Counted from the first letter of the stretch, positions 8,751-18,580 are shown. The stretch is DNA of 64,000 nucleotides from CAVYXZ01 sp965223835 (GCA_965223835.1 CBDCXQ010000001.1:1736001-1800000); one strand, 5' to 3'. A program made the numbers and translations. Notes: generated by a model not told the origin, from the letters alone.

Positions 8751-10205
8751 TTAGCGCCGTCGTCGAATTTTGACAGATTGTCGGCGTAAATTAATGCGAT
8801 AACCTGCGATGAGAGGCCCTGTAACTGGCGGTAAATTCTGAAGTGTTGTCGGCTCCTGGGTGGCTGCCGCCGCCGCTAGTCGTTCGTCAGTCATTGATTC
8901 TGTCTCGGTTGGTGGCTCTATCTTTGGAGTTGATAGGGCTACTTCGTCAGCTTCATTGATTGTGACTGGCGCTACCGGTTCTGGCGTAACGGGAGCATCC
9001 GCCTTCTCAACTACTCCAGCGTCCGCGACTGGATCCGGCGCGATTTGGAAATCGGGTTCATCCTGTTCGGGTTCTGTGGCCGAGTCGGTGGTTGCCGGGC
9101 TTTCCTCGTCCGCTGTTTCGATTTTGACCGGTTTGATGTCGTCAGACTCACCTTCGGTCTGATCTTCCAAAGGTATACCCTGTTCATCAACCTTAATAGT
9201 CCGTGTCCGCTGGGTTTCGCTGGGACTCATCACGCCGAAGACTTCCCAGATACTGACTTCGCTGGTATCTAATTTTGAAGTGTCCAGCTTGGGTCCAAAT
9301 TCGTCATCACCTGGCTCAGTCTGTGCGTCCTCGGTAATTTCTGGCAAGACAGTGGTCACTTCTAGATCATCGGTATTCGTTGGGGCGGTTATTTTGGTTT
9401 CTGGGTCCGGTTGCACCAGGATTTCGAGATCATCGTTTTCGGTCTCAACGCGGGGTGGTTGGAAGCGCCGGAGATCGTCCGCCTGGATTTGTTCATTCTC
9501 GTCTGTCTCGGTGGCGGAACCGGTATCAATTTGAACTGGTTCCATTTCGACCCAGCCCTGATCTCTGGCTGATTGATCTGCATCCGCAACAGCGACCGTT
9601 GGATTGGGGCGGGTATCGTCATCAGCGATGGGCGGTTCTTCGATCACTGGCGACTCACGATCATCGGCATGGACTGTCGTCGGATGCCGAGAAGAATATT
9701 GCGCGCGCTCTTCATAATCCGGGGCATCCCGCATCAGCGATTTTGCTTCATGATCCTGCCGTGTGCCACCTGTTTCTTTTACAAACGTCCATAAGCCACG
9801 TAAACTACTGACCATTGTTTTTTCGTGATGACGGCGCACGCTCAAGCTGTTGCGCATGCCTGCCAACACACCGCCCATTTCATACTCGAGCGACCATTTG
9901 ACGATTGTGCCCTCAGCGATTTCCTGTAAGCGCAGCCGTCCCTGTGATTCCCGGAAGGGCACGCCATCAATGAACATATATTCATAGCCAATGCCGTCAT
10001 ACCAGGCAGTAGTTTCGACGACAAAATCGGTCCCATTGGGGCTGGCATAGCGCCAGCGCACGCCGCTACCCGACCGCAGCGAAGTCAGGAACGAAACCGA
10101 CTCATAATCTGCCTGCCAGCGAACATTCTTGTCAATGTCGCTGATGATTTCCCACACCACATCCGGGCTGGTGGGAATTAGGATGCTCTGGTCAATAATT
10201 GTCAT
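8751..10205 (-). CDS. SRPBCC/START-like domain protein with long acidic disordered tail
   Basis: 484 residues. Residues 1-150 look like a polyketide-cyclase/START-like (SRPBCC) lipid or ligand-binding fold: QSILIPTSPDVVWEIISDIDKNVRWQADYESV, then RWRYASPNG, then IVKWSLEYEMGG. Residues 150-455 are low complexity and strongly acidic (Asp, Glu, Thr, Pro), with no recognisable domain. The last 20 residues turn basic and end in RRRR. There is no signal peptide. The START domain alone is common; the fused tail is unusual. Its function is unknown; the tail could be a linker, an electrostatic interaction region or a phase-separating segment. Confidence 0.75.
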   Translation of the reverse strand: MTIIDQSILIPTSPDVVWEIISDIDKNVRWQADYESVSFLTSLRSGSGVRWRYASPNGTDFVVETTAWYDGIGYEYMFIDGVPFRESQGRLRLQEIAEGTIVKWSLEYEMGGVLAGMRNSLSVRRHHEKTMVSSLRGLWTFVKETGGTRQDHEAKSLMRDAPDYEERAQYSSRHPTTVHADDRESPVIEEPPIADDDTRPNPTVAVADADQSARDQGWVEMEPVQIDTGSATETDENEQIQADDLRRFQPPRVETENDDLEILVQPDPETKITAPTNTDDLEVTTVLPEITEDAQTEPGDDEFGPKLDTSKLDTSEVSIWEVFGVMSPSETQRTRTIKVDEQGIPLEDQTEGESDDIKPVKIETADEESPATTDSATEPEQDEPDFQIAPDPVADAGVVEKADAPVTPEPVAPVTINEADEVALSTPKIEPPTETESMTDERLAAAAATQEPTTLQNLPPVTGPLIAGYRINLRRQSVKIRRRR

Positions 10206-10291
10206 GTCTCAAATTATAATCGCTTTTAGGAACGTCTTCAAAATTGTGATAAACTTACTGCGATTTACTCATCTATAGTTGAGGGACATCG

Positions 10292-10555
10292 TTGCCCGGC
10301 CCAACTGCAACCTTTGGATTTATTCTCGCAACCCTATATGGAGCCAGTTTCCATATTTTCGTTGGTGGTGACGTGCGCCGGCTGGCATTGTTTTTGTTGT
10401 CGGCCTGGGTTGGATTTATGCTGGGCCAATTGTTGGGTGTCATGTTTACCATCAATATTCTCAATATTGGTACATTACGCATCGTCACGGCGACGTTGGG
10501 CACGTTGATTGCGCTGGTTGCCGCCCACATTTTAACATCTGCACACAAGCGGTGA
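10292..10555 (+). CDS. Small three-helix membrane protein
   Basis: 87 residues, mostly hydrophobic, with about three transmembrane segments (roughly 5-25, 30-52 and 58-80). The start is TTG at 10292, chosen because GAGGGA lies 5 nt upstream. It is first of a three-gene run with the next membrane protein (9-bp gap) and the YtxH-like gene. No family was recognised. Confidence 0.65.
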   Translation: MPGPTATFGFILATLYGASFHIFVGGDVRRLALFLLSAWVGFMLGQLLGVMFTINILNIGTLRIVTATLGTLIALVAAHILTSAHKR

Positions 10556-10564
10556 AAGATCGGC

Positions 10565-11056
10565 ATGACTAATAATTCAACTGAAGCACCACCCACCGCT
10601 GCGTCACCTGCCAACCGCTGGACTATCAATCGTATCACCACGATCGTTGCTGGCGTTCTGGTTGGCTTAATCTTATTGATCTTTGTGCTCGGTGTGTTGC
10701 TGGCATTGCTCTCTGATGTCGAAGCGACTGCGCCCCGGGTCCAGATTATTCGCGATGTATTCGTGATCGCGCTCGCATTTCAGGGGATTCTGGTGATTGC
10801 AGCACTGGCAATTTTGATTGTCCAGATTGCCCGGCTGATTAACCTGCTACAAAATGAGATTATGCCCATTCTAAAGGACACACAGGAGACGGTCAATACG
10901 GCACGCGGTACGGTAGAATTTGTGGGTACTAACATCACGGAGCCGGTGGTTAAGCTCAATGGTTTTATTGCGGCGCTCACGGTTCTCCTCCGCGAATTAT
11001 TTGGTATTCGGCGGGTACTAAGCCAGGAGCCAGATCATGAACGTGAAGCGTCCTGA
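10565..11056 (+). CDS. Membrane protein of a YtxH-type operon
   Basis: 163 residues with two hydrophobic segments (about 20-50 and 65-90), then an amphipathic helix resembling a DUF948-like stretch: LQNEIMPILKDTQETVNTARGTVEFVGTNITEPVV. The pairing of such a protein with a YtxH protein, overlapping by 20 bp, is common in Gram-positive and Chloroflexota genomes and suggests a cell-envelope or general-stress role. The exact function is unknown. Confidence 0.75.
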   Translation: MTNNSTEAPPTAASPANRWTINRITTIVAGVLVGLILLIFVLGVLLALLSDVEATAPRVQIIRDVFVIALAFQGILVIAALAILIVQIARLINLLQNEIMPILKDTQETVNTARGTVEFVGTNITEPVVKLNGFIAALTVLLRELFGIRRVLSQEPDHEREAS

Positions 11057-11303
11057 TAGCGGTATCGACCCTGATGCGCTGATCGGGGGATTTGTCGTCG
11101 GCAGCCTGCTGGGCGGTTTGATCGCATTGTTTTTGAATCCGCGCGGTGGTTCGCAAACCCGCAAGCAACTGGCTAAGACTACCGACAATCTGCGTGGGCA
11201 ACTTGAGGCGGCGGTGACTCCATCTGATCCGCTAGCCGAAAGCCTGGCTGAAGGCAAAGCGGCGGCGCGACGACGGCGAGCGGAACTAGATCTCGATAAA
11301 TGA
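11037..11303 (+). CDS. YtxH-domain protein
   Basis: 88 residues. The glycine-rich membrane segment GGFVVGSLLGGLIALFLNPRGG followed by a basic amphipathic region (QTRKQLAKTTDNLRGQLE) is the YtxH pattern. It overlaps the upstream gene by 20 bp (translational coupling) and overlaps the 3' end of the convergent NAD(P)H-hydrate repair gene by 18 bp. YtxH proteins are stress-associated in Bacillus, but their biochemical role is not established. Confidence 0.8.
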   Translation: MNVKRPDSGIDPDALIGGFVVGSLLGGLIALFLNPRGGSQTRKQLAKTTDNLRGQLEAAVTPSDPLAESLAEGKAAARRRRAELDLDK

Positions 11304-12914
11304 TTGATTCTCAATTTGCATTAGTGCTTGCGCCAGGTGATTGACAACATCGCTTGCCAGCACACTGCGGGTTGTGCCCTGTTGGTGTGCCGCCAGTTCG
11401 CCTGCTAATCCATGAACATAGCCGCCCACAACGGCAGCCTGATAGGGTGCTAATCCCTGCGCCAACAGGCCCACAATAACGCCTGCCAGTACATCGCCCG
11501 TTCCGGCTTTCGCCAGTGCATCCGTTTTGAAAGGCAATGCAGTCACCAGACTATCCGGTGCAGCGATCAATGTGTGCGCACCTTTTAAAACCAAAACAAT
11601 CTGCCAGGCCAAAGCCTTTTCAGCCGCCAATCGCCACCGGTCAGCCTGGACTGCGGCAGTGGTCAGGCCGGTTAAGCGGGCCATCTCGCCGGGGTGAGGC
11701 GTGATAATTGTATTCGGCGGCAGCAACGTCCACCAATCGGGCTGCTGCGCCAGCAGATTAAGCCCGTCGGCATCAATCACCATTGGTGGGAGACTGTCGG
11801 GTTGACCGTCAAGAATCTTATTCAGGATTTCAGGTGCGGGGAGCATTTGGCCCCAACCCGGTCCGAGCAGGATCGCACTGAATTCCTGTATCACTGTTTG
11901 TAATTCTGCCGCTGGCATTTGATCGATTCCTGAAAGCCAGGTTGCCTCCCGGATTTGTCCGGCAAGCGAATTTATGATCGGAGTAGGGGCGTTTACCGTG
12001 ACCAGTCCATTGCCGACGCGGTAGGCCGCTGCCGCCGCCAATGCAACCGCACCGCGGTACGCGGACGATCCACCGATAATGAGCGTTTTGCCGTAGGTGC
12101 CTTTGTGAGAATTCAGTGGGCGTGCCGGTAACCAGTCATAAACGAGTTCAGCATCTGCCAGAATGGTGCTTTCGTTTGCCAGTTCGGGCAAAGTCGCGGG
12201 CACACCAATGGATGCCACCGTCAGTTGCCCCACCGCACTTGCGCCTGGAAACGTGAGCAGGCCGGGTTTTGCGGCGATAAATGTGATGGTTTCATTGGCG
12301 ACCAGCGTATTGGGATCCAGTTCGCCACGATCACAATCCATCCCGCTGGGACAGTCCACCGCCAGGACATAGGGAAACTCAATATCAGGAATATGATAAT
12401 TAGGCTGTGTGGGATGAACTAAACGTGCTGCCGGCACAGCGTTTCGTCTTGTCTGCAGGGTTTCATGGACGACTTGAAGTATCTGCACAGCGTTATGCCG
12501 TAAGGGGAGGCGGATGCCGATGCCGAACAATGCATCCACGATTACCTGGGCATTTCTCACTTGCTTGCGGAGATTTTGAAAATCGGGGTCATCAGCGGCA
12601 TTGCTGATCGCAACCCCGGCAGTTTGTGCCGTTTGCAGCAACGGATCATCATCCCGCTTTGTAAGTAGATAGCAGTGCACTTCCAGCGAACTTTCGGCTG
12701 CCAATAGCCGTGCCGTCACCAGCCCATCACCACCATTATTCCCCTTGCCGACTAGAATTGTCACCTGCGCTGTATGGTAACCATGCAGAAGCTGGCGAAT
12801 ACGTTGCGCCATTGCCTGCCCCGCATTCTCCATGAGCGTGGCATAAGTCAAACCTGATTTATCAGCGGCGGCTTCGACTTGCCGTGTCTGTTCAACTGTC
12901 AAGATTTTGAGCAT
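11286..12914 (-). CDS. nnr: Bifunctional NAD(P)H-hydrate epimerase / ADP-dependent dehydratase
   Basis: Repairs hydrated NAD(P)H. The N-terminal epimerase (YjeF_N, residues 1-215) has MENAGQAMAQRI and VGKGNNGGDGLVTARLL. The C-terminal dehydratase (carbohydrate-kinase fold, residues 230-530) has TPHPGEMARLTG and the catalytic/anion-hole motif KAGTGDVLAGVIVGLLAQG. A length of 542 residues is slightly above the usual ~500, with a small insert after residue 150 between the domains. Cytosolic. Confidence 0.93.
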   Translation of the reverse strand: MLKILTVEQTRQVEAAADKSGLTYATLMENAGQAMAQRIRQLLHGYHTAQVTILVGKGNNGGDGLVTARLLAAESSLEVHCYLLTKRDDDPLLQTAQTAGVAISNAADDPDFQNLRKQVRNAQVIVDALFGIGIRLPLRHNAVQILQVVHETLQTRRNAVPAARLVHPTQPNYHIPDIEFPYVLAVDCPSGMDCDRGELDPNTLVANETITFIAAKPGLLTFPGASAVGQLTVASIGVPATLPELANESTILADAELVYDWLPARPLNSHKGTYGKTLIIGGSSAYRGAVALAAAAAYRVGNGLVTVNAPTPIINSLAGQIREATWLSGIDQMPAAELQTVIQEFSAILLGPGWGQMLPAPEILNKILDGQPDSLPPMVIDADGLNLLAQQPDWWTLLPPNTIITPHPGEMARLTGLTTAAVQADRWRLAAEKALAWQIVLVLKGAHTLIAAPDSLVTALPFKTDALAKAGTGDVLAGVIVGLLAQGLAPYQAAVVGGYVHGLAGELAAHQQGTTRSVLASDVVNHLAQALMQIENQSFIEI

Positions 12915-12931
12915 ATCCTAGCGGTCCTTCT

Positions 12932-12963
12932 AAAACAAAAATCCAGCAACGACTTGCTGGATT
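12932..12963 (-). terminator. Rho-independent terminator of the prenyl synthase gene
   Basis: On the minus strand: AATCCAGCAA, loop GTCG, TTGCTGGATT, then TTTGTTTTA. The 10-bp perfect stem lies just after the stop of the polyprenyl synthase gene. Confidence 0.85.
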
Positions 12964-12995
12964 CTACAATATTTTGCGACTTTTCGAGCGTAGTA

Positions 12996-13919
12996 CTAAT
13001 GATCGCGTTCGACGACCAGATGCGCCAGTTCGATCAATTCGTCCTTTGCTTCGGATTCGGGCAGCACATCCAGTTCATTAATCGCCTGTTTCATCAACAT
13101 CCGCGCCTGCAGCCGCGCCTCATCAATTGCGTCGCCTTCCAGAATTTTCTGCTTGATAGTCGTCAATGGGTCAGGACTATCAACGACAGCAACCTGCTCG
13201 GCGCTACCACCATTGGCCGCATAGACACTGCCCACACCCTTGTTTTGCTGGAGGTCTATACCGGCAGTTTTGCCCAATTGTTCGTCATCAGCAATTAAAT
13301 CCAGGATGTCGTCAATGATCTGAAACGCCAGACCAATGTTATAACCATATTGACCCAGCGCGTCGACCTGCGCTTGAGTTGCGTTTGCCAGTTTACCGCC
13401 CAGCATGGCTCCAGCCTGGAATAAGGCCGCGGTTTTGCGCGCAATGATCTTGAAGTATACCTCACGGGACAATTCACCCTCTTTGGCGGCAGCGGCCTGC
13501 AGCGTCTCGCCTTCCACCAGGGCGATAGTCGCATCCGCCAGGATGATGTTCAAATCCTGGTAGGGAGCCATCAATTCATAAACTTTGGTAAAGAGAAAAT
13601 CACCCGTCAGCAGAGCAAAGGTGCGGCCCCAGATGGCGTTCACCGAAGGACGCCCCCGGCGCACAAACCCATGATCGTTAATATCATCGTGCACAACACT
13701 GGCTGTGTGGACCAATTCTACGGCTGCTGCCACCGGCGCAACCCGCTCCGCGTCCTGCCCACCAGTAGCAGCATAGCTGAGCAGCACCAGCCGGGGGCGG
13801 ACCCGTTTACCGCCCGCACCCAGAATGTGTCGACTGGCATCACGTAACGTGGTGACATCACTCTCGACGACCTCTGACATCGTGCGTTCAATGACCTGCA
13901 TGGCCTGTATAATATCCAT
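12996..13919 (-). CDS. Polyprenyl diphosphate synthase (trans, long-chain)
   Basis: Elongates allylic diphosphates with isopentenyl diphosphate to make quinone side chains or lipid carriers. 307 residues with the first Asp-rich motif in VHDDINDHGFVRRG (DDxxD plus RRG) and the second in FQIIDDILDLIAD. GGKRVRPRLVLLSY is the typical IPP-binding GKR-R segment. Residues before the first motif suggest the hepta/octaprenyl (IspB/HepT) group; the exact chain length cannot be read. It has its own gap upstream and a terminator downstream, so it is probably monocistronic. Confidence 0.93.
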   Translation of the reverse strand: MDIIQAMQVIERTMSEVVESDVTTLRDASRHILGAGGKRVRPRLVLLSYAATGGQDAERVAPVAAAVELVHTASVVHDDINDHGFVRRGRPSVNAIWGRTFALLTGDFLFTKVYELMAPYQDLNIILADATIALVEGETLQAAAAKEGELSREVYFKIIARKTAALFQAGAMLGGKLANATQAQVDALGQYGYNIGLAFQIIDDILDLIADDEQLGKTAGIDLQQNKGVGSVYAANGGSAEQVAVVDSPDPLTTIKQKILEGDAIDEARLQARMLMKQAINELDVLPESEAKDELIELAHLVVERDH

Positions 13920-14071
13920 GTGGTAATTTACCTTATGGTTGAAGTTACGGGCGTCGTTTGTAACTTTCAGAACAAACTAAATTTATTATACCGTGTTTGA
14001 TTCAGGGAGTCAATCACAGCAAAAGGTGTTAATCCGTCCATAATATATGAGGGAAGGGTTGCCGACAACCT

Positions 14072-15193
14072 TTAGGATTGGTTGAGGTCGGCAATTGGCA
14101 GAGCGAAGGTAAACGTACTACCTTGCTCGACCACACTTTCGACGTGAATTTTCACGTCATGGTGTTCCAGAATGAGGCGAACGATTGCCAACCCGATCCC
14201 GGTTCCACCATAGGGACGGGTCTCTGAACTGTCAATCTGATAAAAAGATTCGAAGATTTCTTCGAGCTTGTCCGGTGCGATGCCAATGCCATAGTCGCGA
14301 ACGGCGATCTGGATGTGTTCGTCCTGAACATGGGCGGTCACTTCCACATTTTCGTCACTAAACTTTAATGCATTGTCCAGTAACTGTTGAAATACAGTCG
14401 TAATGCCCTGGCGATTGGCATAAGCCGGCGGCATGTTCGGAGCAAAATCAAGTTGAATGCGGGAAATATCTGCCTGGTTCTCCCAGGTGCGTCGTAGCTC
14501 TCTTTTGGCTGGCCCAATGCACTCATGGACGAGCAACGGATTCATTTCTCGTTCGTCCATGCTCACGGCAAGCTGTGTAATGTTTTTGACGAGCGCTTCA
14601 AGACGAGCTGTCGACTGGGTTGCCATGCGCACCAATGTATCCCGTACTTCGTCTTCAGCTCCGGCAATGAGCGCCACTGCCGACTTGACCTGAAGTAGCG
14701 GGGTATTCAGTTCATGACTGACATTACGTACAATAGCATTCTTCAGTAGTTCGACTTCATTGAGGACTTTTTCCTGAGAAGCGTGAGCCGCTTTCAGGCG
14801 TTCAAGTTCAGCCTTTAATGCGTGTGATTTTGCCTGCTGCTGAGCACGACGTTCGATAAGCTGTCGAATTTGGTAGGTGACTAACGGGTGGTCCATCTGG
14901 GGCAGGGCCATATCAATCAGGGAATCAAACCGCTGGTCGGGTGTGTCATTGATACATAAAATAATTGTTGGCCGTTCCCGTAAAAGCGCGTGAACCGTCG
15001 TCAGAATTTCGAAGATTACATCGTCGCAGTCAGTTACGATGATCGCATCAACCGGGTCTTGATTCAAGCGGTCCCACAGGCTATCCGGCGTATGGGTTTC
15101 GACCGGGTAGCCGATGACCATTTCAACATCAGGTGACCAGGAAGTGTTGCCCTTAACCGCCACAATTGAAAACAATTTTTCCGGGGAAAGCAT
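14072..15193 (-). CDS. Orphan sensor histidine kinase with receiver-like N-terminus
   Basis: 373 residues with no transmembrane segment. Residues 1-110 look like a degenerate receiver fold (AIIVTDCDD, TIILCIND). Residues 110-150 are a coiled coil. HisKA follows with NVSHELNTPLLQVKSAV (phospho-His near 163). The HATPase domain has FQQLLDNALKFSDE (N box), VRDYGIGIAPDKLEEIFESFYQID (G1/F) and GGTGIGLAIVRLILEHH (G2). No response regulator gene is adjacent. Cytosolic sensing or partner input is implied; the signal is unknown. Confidence 0.88.
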   Translation of the reverse strand: MLSPEKLFSIVAVKGNTSWSPDVEMVIGYPVETHTPDSLWDRLNQDPVDAIIVTDCDDVIFEILTTVHALLRERPTIILCINDTPDQRFDSLIDMALPQMDHPLVTYQIRQLIERRAQQQAKSHALKAELERLKAAHASQEKVLNEVELLKNAIVRNVSHELNTPLLQVKSAVALIAGAEDEVRDTLVRMATQSTARLEALVKNITQLAVSMDEREMNPLLVHECIGPAKRELRRTWENQADISRIQLDFAPNMPPAYANRQGITTVFQQLLDNALKFSDENVEVTAHVQDEHIQIAVRDYGIGIAPDKLEEIFESFYQIDSSETRPYGGTGIGLAIVRLILEHHDVKIHVESVVEQGSTFTFALPIADLNQS

Positions 15194-15357
15194 CTAAAAC
15201 CCCTTATTCACATCGTTTCTATCAATCGTAACACACTTTCCTAGCTGCGCCCTGGTCTCTAGTCTTACATGTTGCATTATCCTGTAAGCGGTCAGGTGAT
15301 GGCAGTCGTTACCGTTTCCCAGATATCCAATCGTGCTCATAGCCAGATCAAATGGCG

Positions 15358-15708
15358 TTATTCATCATCGGTTTGTTCCAGGGCCTGCCGGAAAAGATCG
15401 AGTCCTTTCGAATTATCGGTACAGCCCGTATAGGCTTCTTCGAGTGGAATGATTTCGCCCCGACAGCGAGCTTCAACCTCAAGCTGGCGGTTCAATCCTA
15501 GAAAACGTGATTTAGCGGTGACTTTTAATTCCAATTGTTGGCTGGCATTGGCGTTAAGAATTTCTGGCACCGGGCATTTCGAACAGTCACTGGGATGCCA
15601 GCGTAACGACTCGGTGTTGTAATCAATGAGCCGACATTCCTGAACATTGCGGCCCCGGTGGAAATCTTCATGGTAGTGACGACATTCTTTGCCAGCAGGT
15701 GTACGCAT
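15358..15708 (-). CDS. Cysteine-rich small protein of unknown function
   Basis: 116 residues. It has six cysteines, including a CSKC pair near residue 42-45, CRHYH near the N-terminus and later CRGE and GCTD. These could bind zinc or a cluster. There is no membrane segment. I do not recognise the family. It stands alone between the kinase and the helicase genes. Coding potential rests on the Cys pattern and length. Confidence 0.55.
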   Translation of the reverse strand: MRTPAGKECRHYHEDFHRGRNVQECRLIDYNTESLRWHPSDCSKCPVPEILNANASQQLELKVTAKSRFLGLNRQLEVEARCRGEIIPLEEAYTGCTDNSKGLDLFRQALEQTDDE

Positions 15709-15781
15709 AATCTCTACTTCATTATAACCAGTACGTGTCTTACTGTATCATAATTCACCACCGCATGAAATGAACCGGTCA

Positions 15782-18580
15782 TTATTTTTCGGTAAGATTT
15801 AGCCAGCGTTGGGCCGCATCTGGCAGATCGTCTAATGCACCGTGTACGATGTGGCAGTCGGGTAACGCCTCAATGAAGTTTTGACCGTAATTTTTGCTAA
15901 CAATTCGCCGATCAAAAATGGTAACGACGCCGCGATCAGTGCTGGTGCGTATCAAGCGTCCGAAACCCTGGCGAAACCTTAGAATAGCATCGGGAATGGC
16001 GAAGTCATTGAATGAATTTTGATAGGTCTCGGACCGGGCAGCGAAAATTGGGTCTGAGGGCACCGCAAACGGCAAGCGCACAATAATCAACGCACTCAGA
16101 TCGTCACCAGGAATATCGATCCCTTCCCAAAAACTACGAGTTCCTAGCAAGACCGCTTTTTGCGCCGATGTGAATCCATCCAGCAATGCCTGACGGCTGG
16201 TTCCGTCACTTTGATCGTAGACCGCAATATCACCCAGCGCCAACCGAGGGGTAATCGCTTGGGCTGTTTGCCTGAGTTGGGCATAGCTTGTGAACAGTGC
16301 CAGCACCCGACCTTCAAGTGCTGCTGCGAGTTCAATGATTCCTTTTTCTACCGCCTGTTGATAGGCGCTGCGATTATTTGGCTCAGGTATATCATTTGGC
16401 AGGTACAACAGCGTCGATTCGCGGTAATTGAAAGGGGAACCTACTTCCGTTGGCGTGACTTCATCTGCATTGAGTCGCTCTCGAATGTAGTCGAAGTTGC
16501 CGCGAGTTTGCAATGTCGCGCTGGTCAGCACGATGGCATCTTTGGTCCGCCACAGATAAGTCTCCACCATGGGGCCAACGTGTAACGGTGCCGCGTGCAA
16601 TGTTGCGCTGTTTTGGCGGTCACGGGCCAGTGTTACCCAGTAAATCATATTCGCATCTGGCTCAGCGATAAATGAATGAAGTTGTTGATTCATTTCATGT
16701 TGATAGCGTCCGGCAGTCGCCGTGCTGTTAAGAAGATCATTGAAGTCCGCCAGGTCATATTGCTCTAAACGGGCCAACGCATCCGTCAGGTGCTTCATGG
16801 CTTGCCCAATGACATCAAAGAACTCTGCCAGCGTATCCCAGCGCTCTCGAATCTGGGCGAAATCAGTGCGGTCGCGCATGGCGGGCACAATTCGCGTTGG
16901 CATCACATAGTCTGATGATTGACGGTTGTCACTGCCGACGAACCGTTGTACTGCTTTGAACAATGAGCCAATGTGCCGTTCCATCAACTTGGTGGCATCG
17001 CTGATAGCACTGATATATTTTTCTAGTCGCTTGACATCTTTTTCGGGCGCACCGGCTTCGGCACTGCGCAGTACATCGCCCAGAAGTCCAGTTTTCAACC
17101 CACCCAGATCGGCTAATCGTCGGCGGAGCGTTGCTTCATCAACGCGAAAACTCAGCCCATGCGTGACAGCATCTTCCAGATGATGGCCCTCATCTAACAC
17201 CAGATAGTTGTACTCTGGGAGTACCCGATTTTCACTCGCGGCATCGGATAACAAGAGTGAGTGATTGACGATTACCAGATGGGCGGATTCTGCTGCCCGC
17301 CGGGCCTTATAGAAGGGGCAGGTCCCGCCCATGACGGCGCGGCAGCGTTCCAACATACAGCCCTCATCTTCAGCGCTCAATCGATTCCAGGTAATATTTT
17401 CGATTGCGCCTCGTAAGCTGATTTCACCTTTGTCACCGGTGGGACTCTCCAGCAGCCAGACGATTATTTTTGCTAGTGTGCGCAACTCATCTACACTGGT
17501 TGGCCGCCGCCGCCGGATCGTTGCCAGGCGACGTGGGCATAGATAATTGCCCCGGCCTTTCAGGATCACGGCTCGAAATGGCACATCGAGTGCCTGCTGT
17601 AACAGGGGGATGTCTTTATTAATCAATTGCTCCTGCAAATTGATTGTATTGGTCGAGATCACCACCCGCTGGTTATTTTGCGTAGCCCAGAGCACCGCCG
17701 GGGCCAGATACGCCAACGATTTTCCAGTCCCCGTTCCTGCTTCGATGAGTGCATGGTCGCCATTGTTGAAGGCTTTAACCACACCACGTGTCATGGTGAT
17801 CTGTTCATCGCGCCGAACATAGCCAGGAAAGTTTTCGGCGACTGCGCCATTCTCGTCAATTAAGCTGACAACGGCGTCAGCATCCAGCACGTCAATATCA
17901 TCGAATGGACGCAATGGCTTATCTTCTTTGGGCAGCGTGCCAAATAGTTCGCGCCCTGATAAATCCAGTGGTTGTGTGTCAGTTGGAGCATCAATTTCCA
18001 CGAGTGCGGCGGCGAATACTGGCTCAGCCTGCCAACCCAACCCTCGGGCTGAATTGACGATCTCGTACAGGGTGGTGTAGGGCAGTTGCAGGGCTTTCTC
18101 CCACAATTGCCAGTACAGCAGGCCCGTTGCTTTTGCATCATCCAGTGCCCGGTGCGCATGTTCTAGATCAATTCCTAGCCCAGCGGTGAGACTTGTGAGA
18201 TTATAGCGAGGCGCACGCGGCAACAACACCGCAGCCAGATCATAGGTGTCAATCCGTGTATTCGTTTGGAATGCCCCATACCGCGACAAGAAATCAGCAT
18301 CAAAGTCAATGTTGTGACCGACTAACGGTGTGTCCTGCACAAAGCGCTTGATTTCGGGCAGTACGCGTTCGATGCTTGGTTTACCGGTCACATCATCCGT
18401 TGTGATACCCGTGATATGGGTGATATTGGGTGGGATAACAAAGCCGGGATCAACCAGTTGCGAGTATTCGTCAACTACTTGACCATCACGTAGTCGAACT
18501 GCGCCAATCTCAATAATCGAATCTGTCGCTGTGTCCAGGCCAGTGGTTTCAAGGTCGATAGCGACCAGTTCGCCGCGCAT
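15782..18580 (-). CDS. dinG: DinG-family exonuclease-helicase
   Basis: 932 residues. The N-terminal DnaQ-like 3'-5' exonuclease (residues 1-180) has VAIDLETTGLD, PLVGHNIDFDADFLSRYG and HRALDDAKATGLL. The C-terminal XPD/DinG superfamily 2 helicase has EAGTGTGKSLAYLAP (Walker A), a four-Cys Fe-S cluster set (NYLCPRR, then EGCMLERCRAVMGGTC), LVLDEGHHLED (DEAH-like box) and LLGTRSFWEGIDIPG (motif V). ATG 18580 was chosen because it begins directly at MRGELVAIDLETTG; the frame stays open upstream but codes for an unconserved hydrophobic stretch. Predicted role: unwinding of 5' flaps or R-loops. Fused nuclease-helicase is the usual Bacillus/Chloroflexota form. Confidence 0.93.
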   Translation of the reverse strand: MRGELVAIDLETTGLDTATDSIIEIGAVRLRDGQVVDEYSQLVDPGFVIPPNITHITGITTDDVTGKPSIERVLPEIKRFVQDTPLVGHNIDFDADFLSRYGAFQTNTRIDTYDLAAVLLPRAPRYNLTSLTAGLGIDLEHAHRALDDAKATGLLYWQLWEKALQLPYTTLYEIVNSARGLGWQAEPVFAAALVEIDAPTDTQPLDLSGRELFGTLPKEDKPLRPFDDIDVLDADAVVSLIDENGAVAENFPGYVRRDEQITMTRGVVKAFNNGDHALIEAGTGTGKSLAYLAPAVLWATQNNQRVVISTNTINLQEQLINKDIPLLQQALDVPFRAVILKGRGNYLCPRRLATIRRRRPTSVDELRTLAKIIVWLLESPTGDKGEISLRGAIENITWNRLSAEDEGCMLERCRAVMGGTCPFYKARRAAESAHLVIVNHSLLLSDAASENRVLPEYNYLVLDEGHHLEDAVTHGLSFRVDEATLRRRLADLGGLKTGLLGDVLRSAEAGAPEKDVKRLEKYISAISDATKLMERHIGSLFKAVQRFVGSDNRQSSDYVMPTRIVPAMRDRTDFAQIRERWDTLAEFFDVIGQAMKHLTDALARLEQYDLADFNDLLNSTATAGRYQHEMNQQLHSFIAEPDANMIYWVTLARDRQNSATLHAAPLHVGPMVETYLWRTKDAIVLTSATLQTRGNFDYIRERLNADEVTPTEVGSPFNYRESTLLYLPNDIPEPNNRSAYQQAVEKGIIELAAALEGRVLALFTSYAQLRQTAQAITPRLALGDIAVYDQSDGTSRQALLDGFTSAQKAVLLGTRSFWEGIDIPGDDLSALIIVRLPFAVPSDPIFAARSETYQNSFNDFAIPDAILRFRQGFGRLIRTSTDRGVVTIFDRRIVSKNYGQNFIEALPDCHIVHGALDDLPDAAQRWLNLTEK

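Noticed and set aside
14040..14110. Palindrome at the end of the histidine kinase gene (TTGCCGACAACC with GGTTGAGGTCGGCAA)
   Set aside because: It overlaps the coding end and lacks a U-tract, so it is not a convincing terminator.
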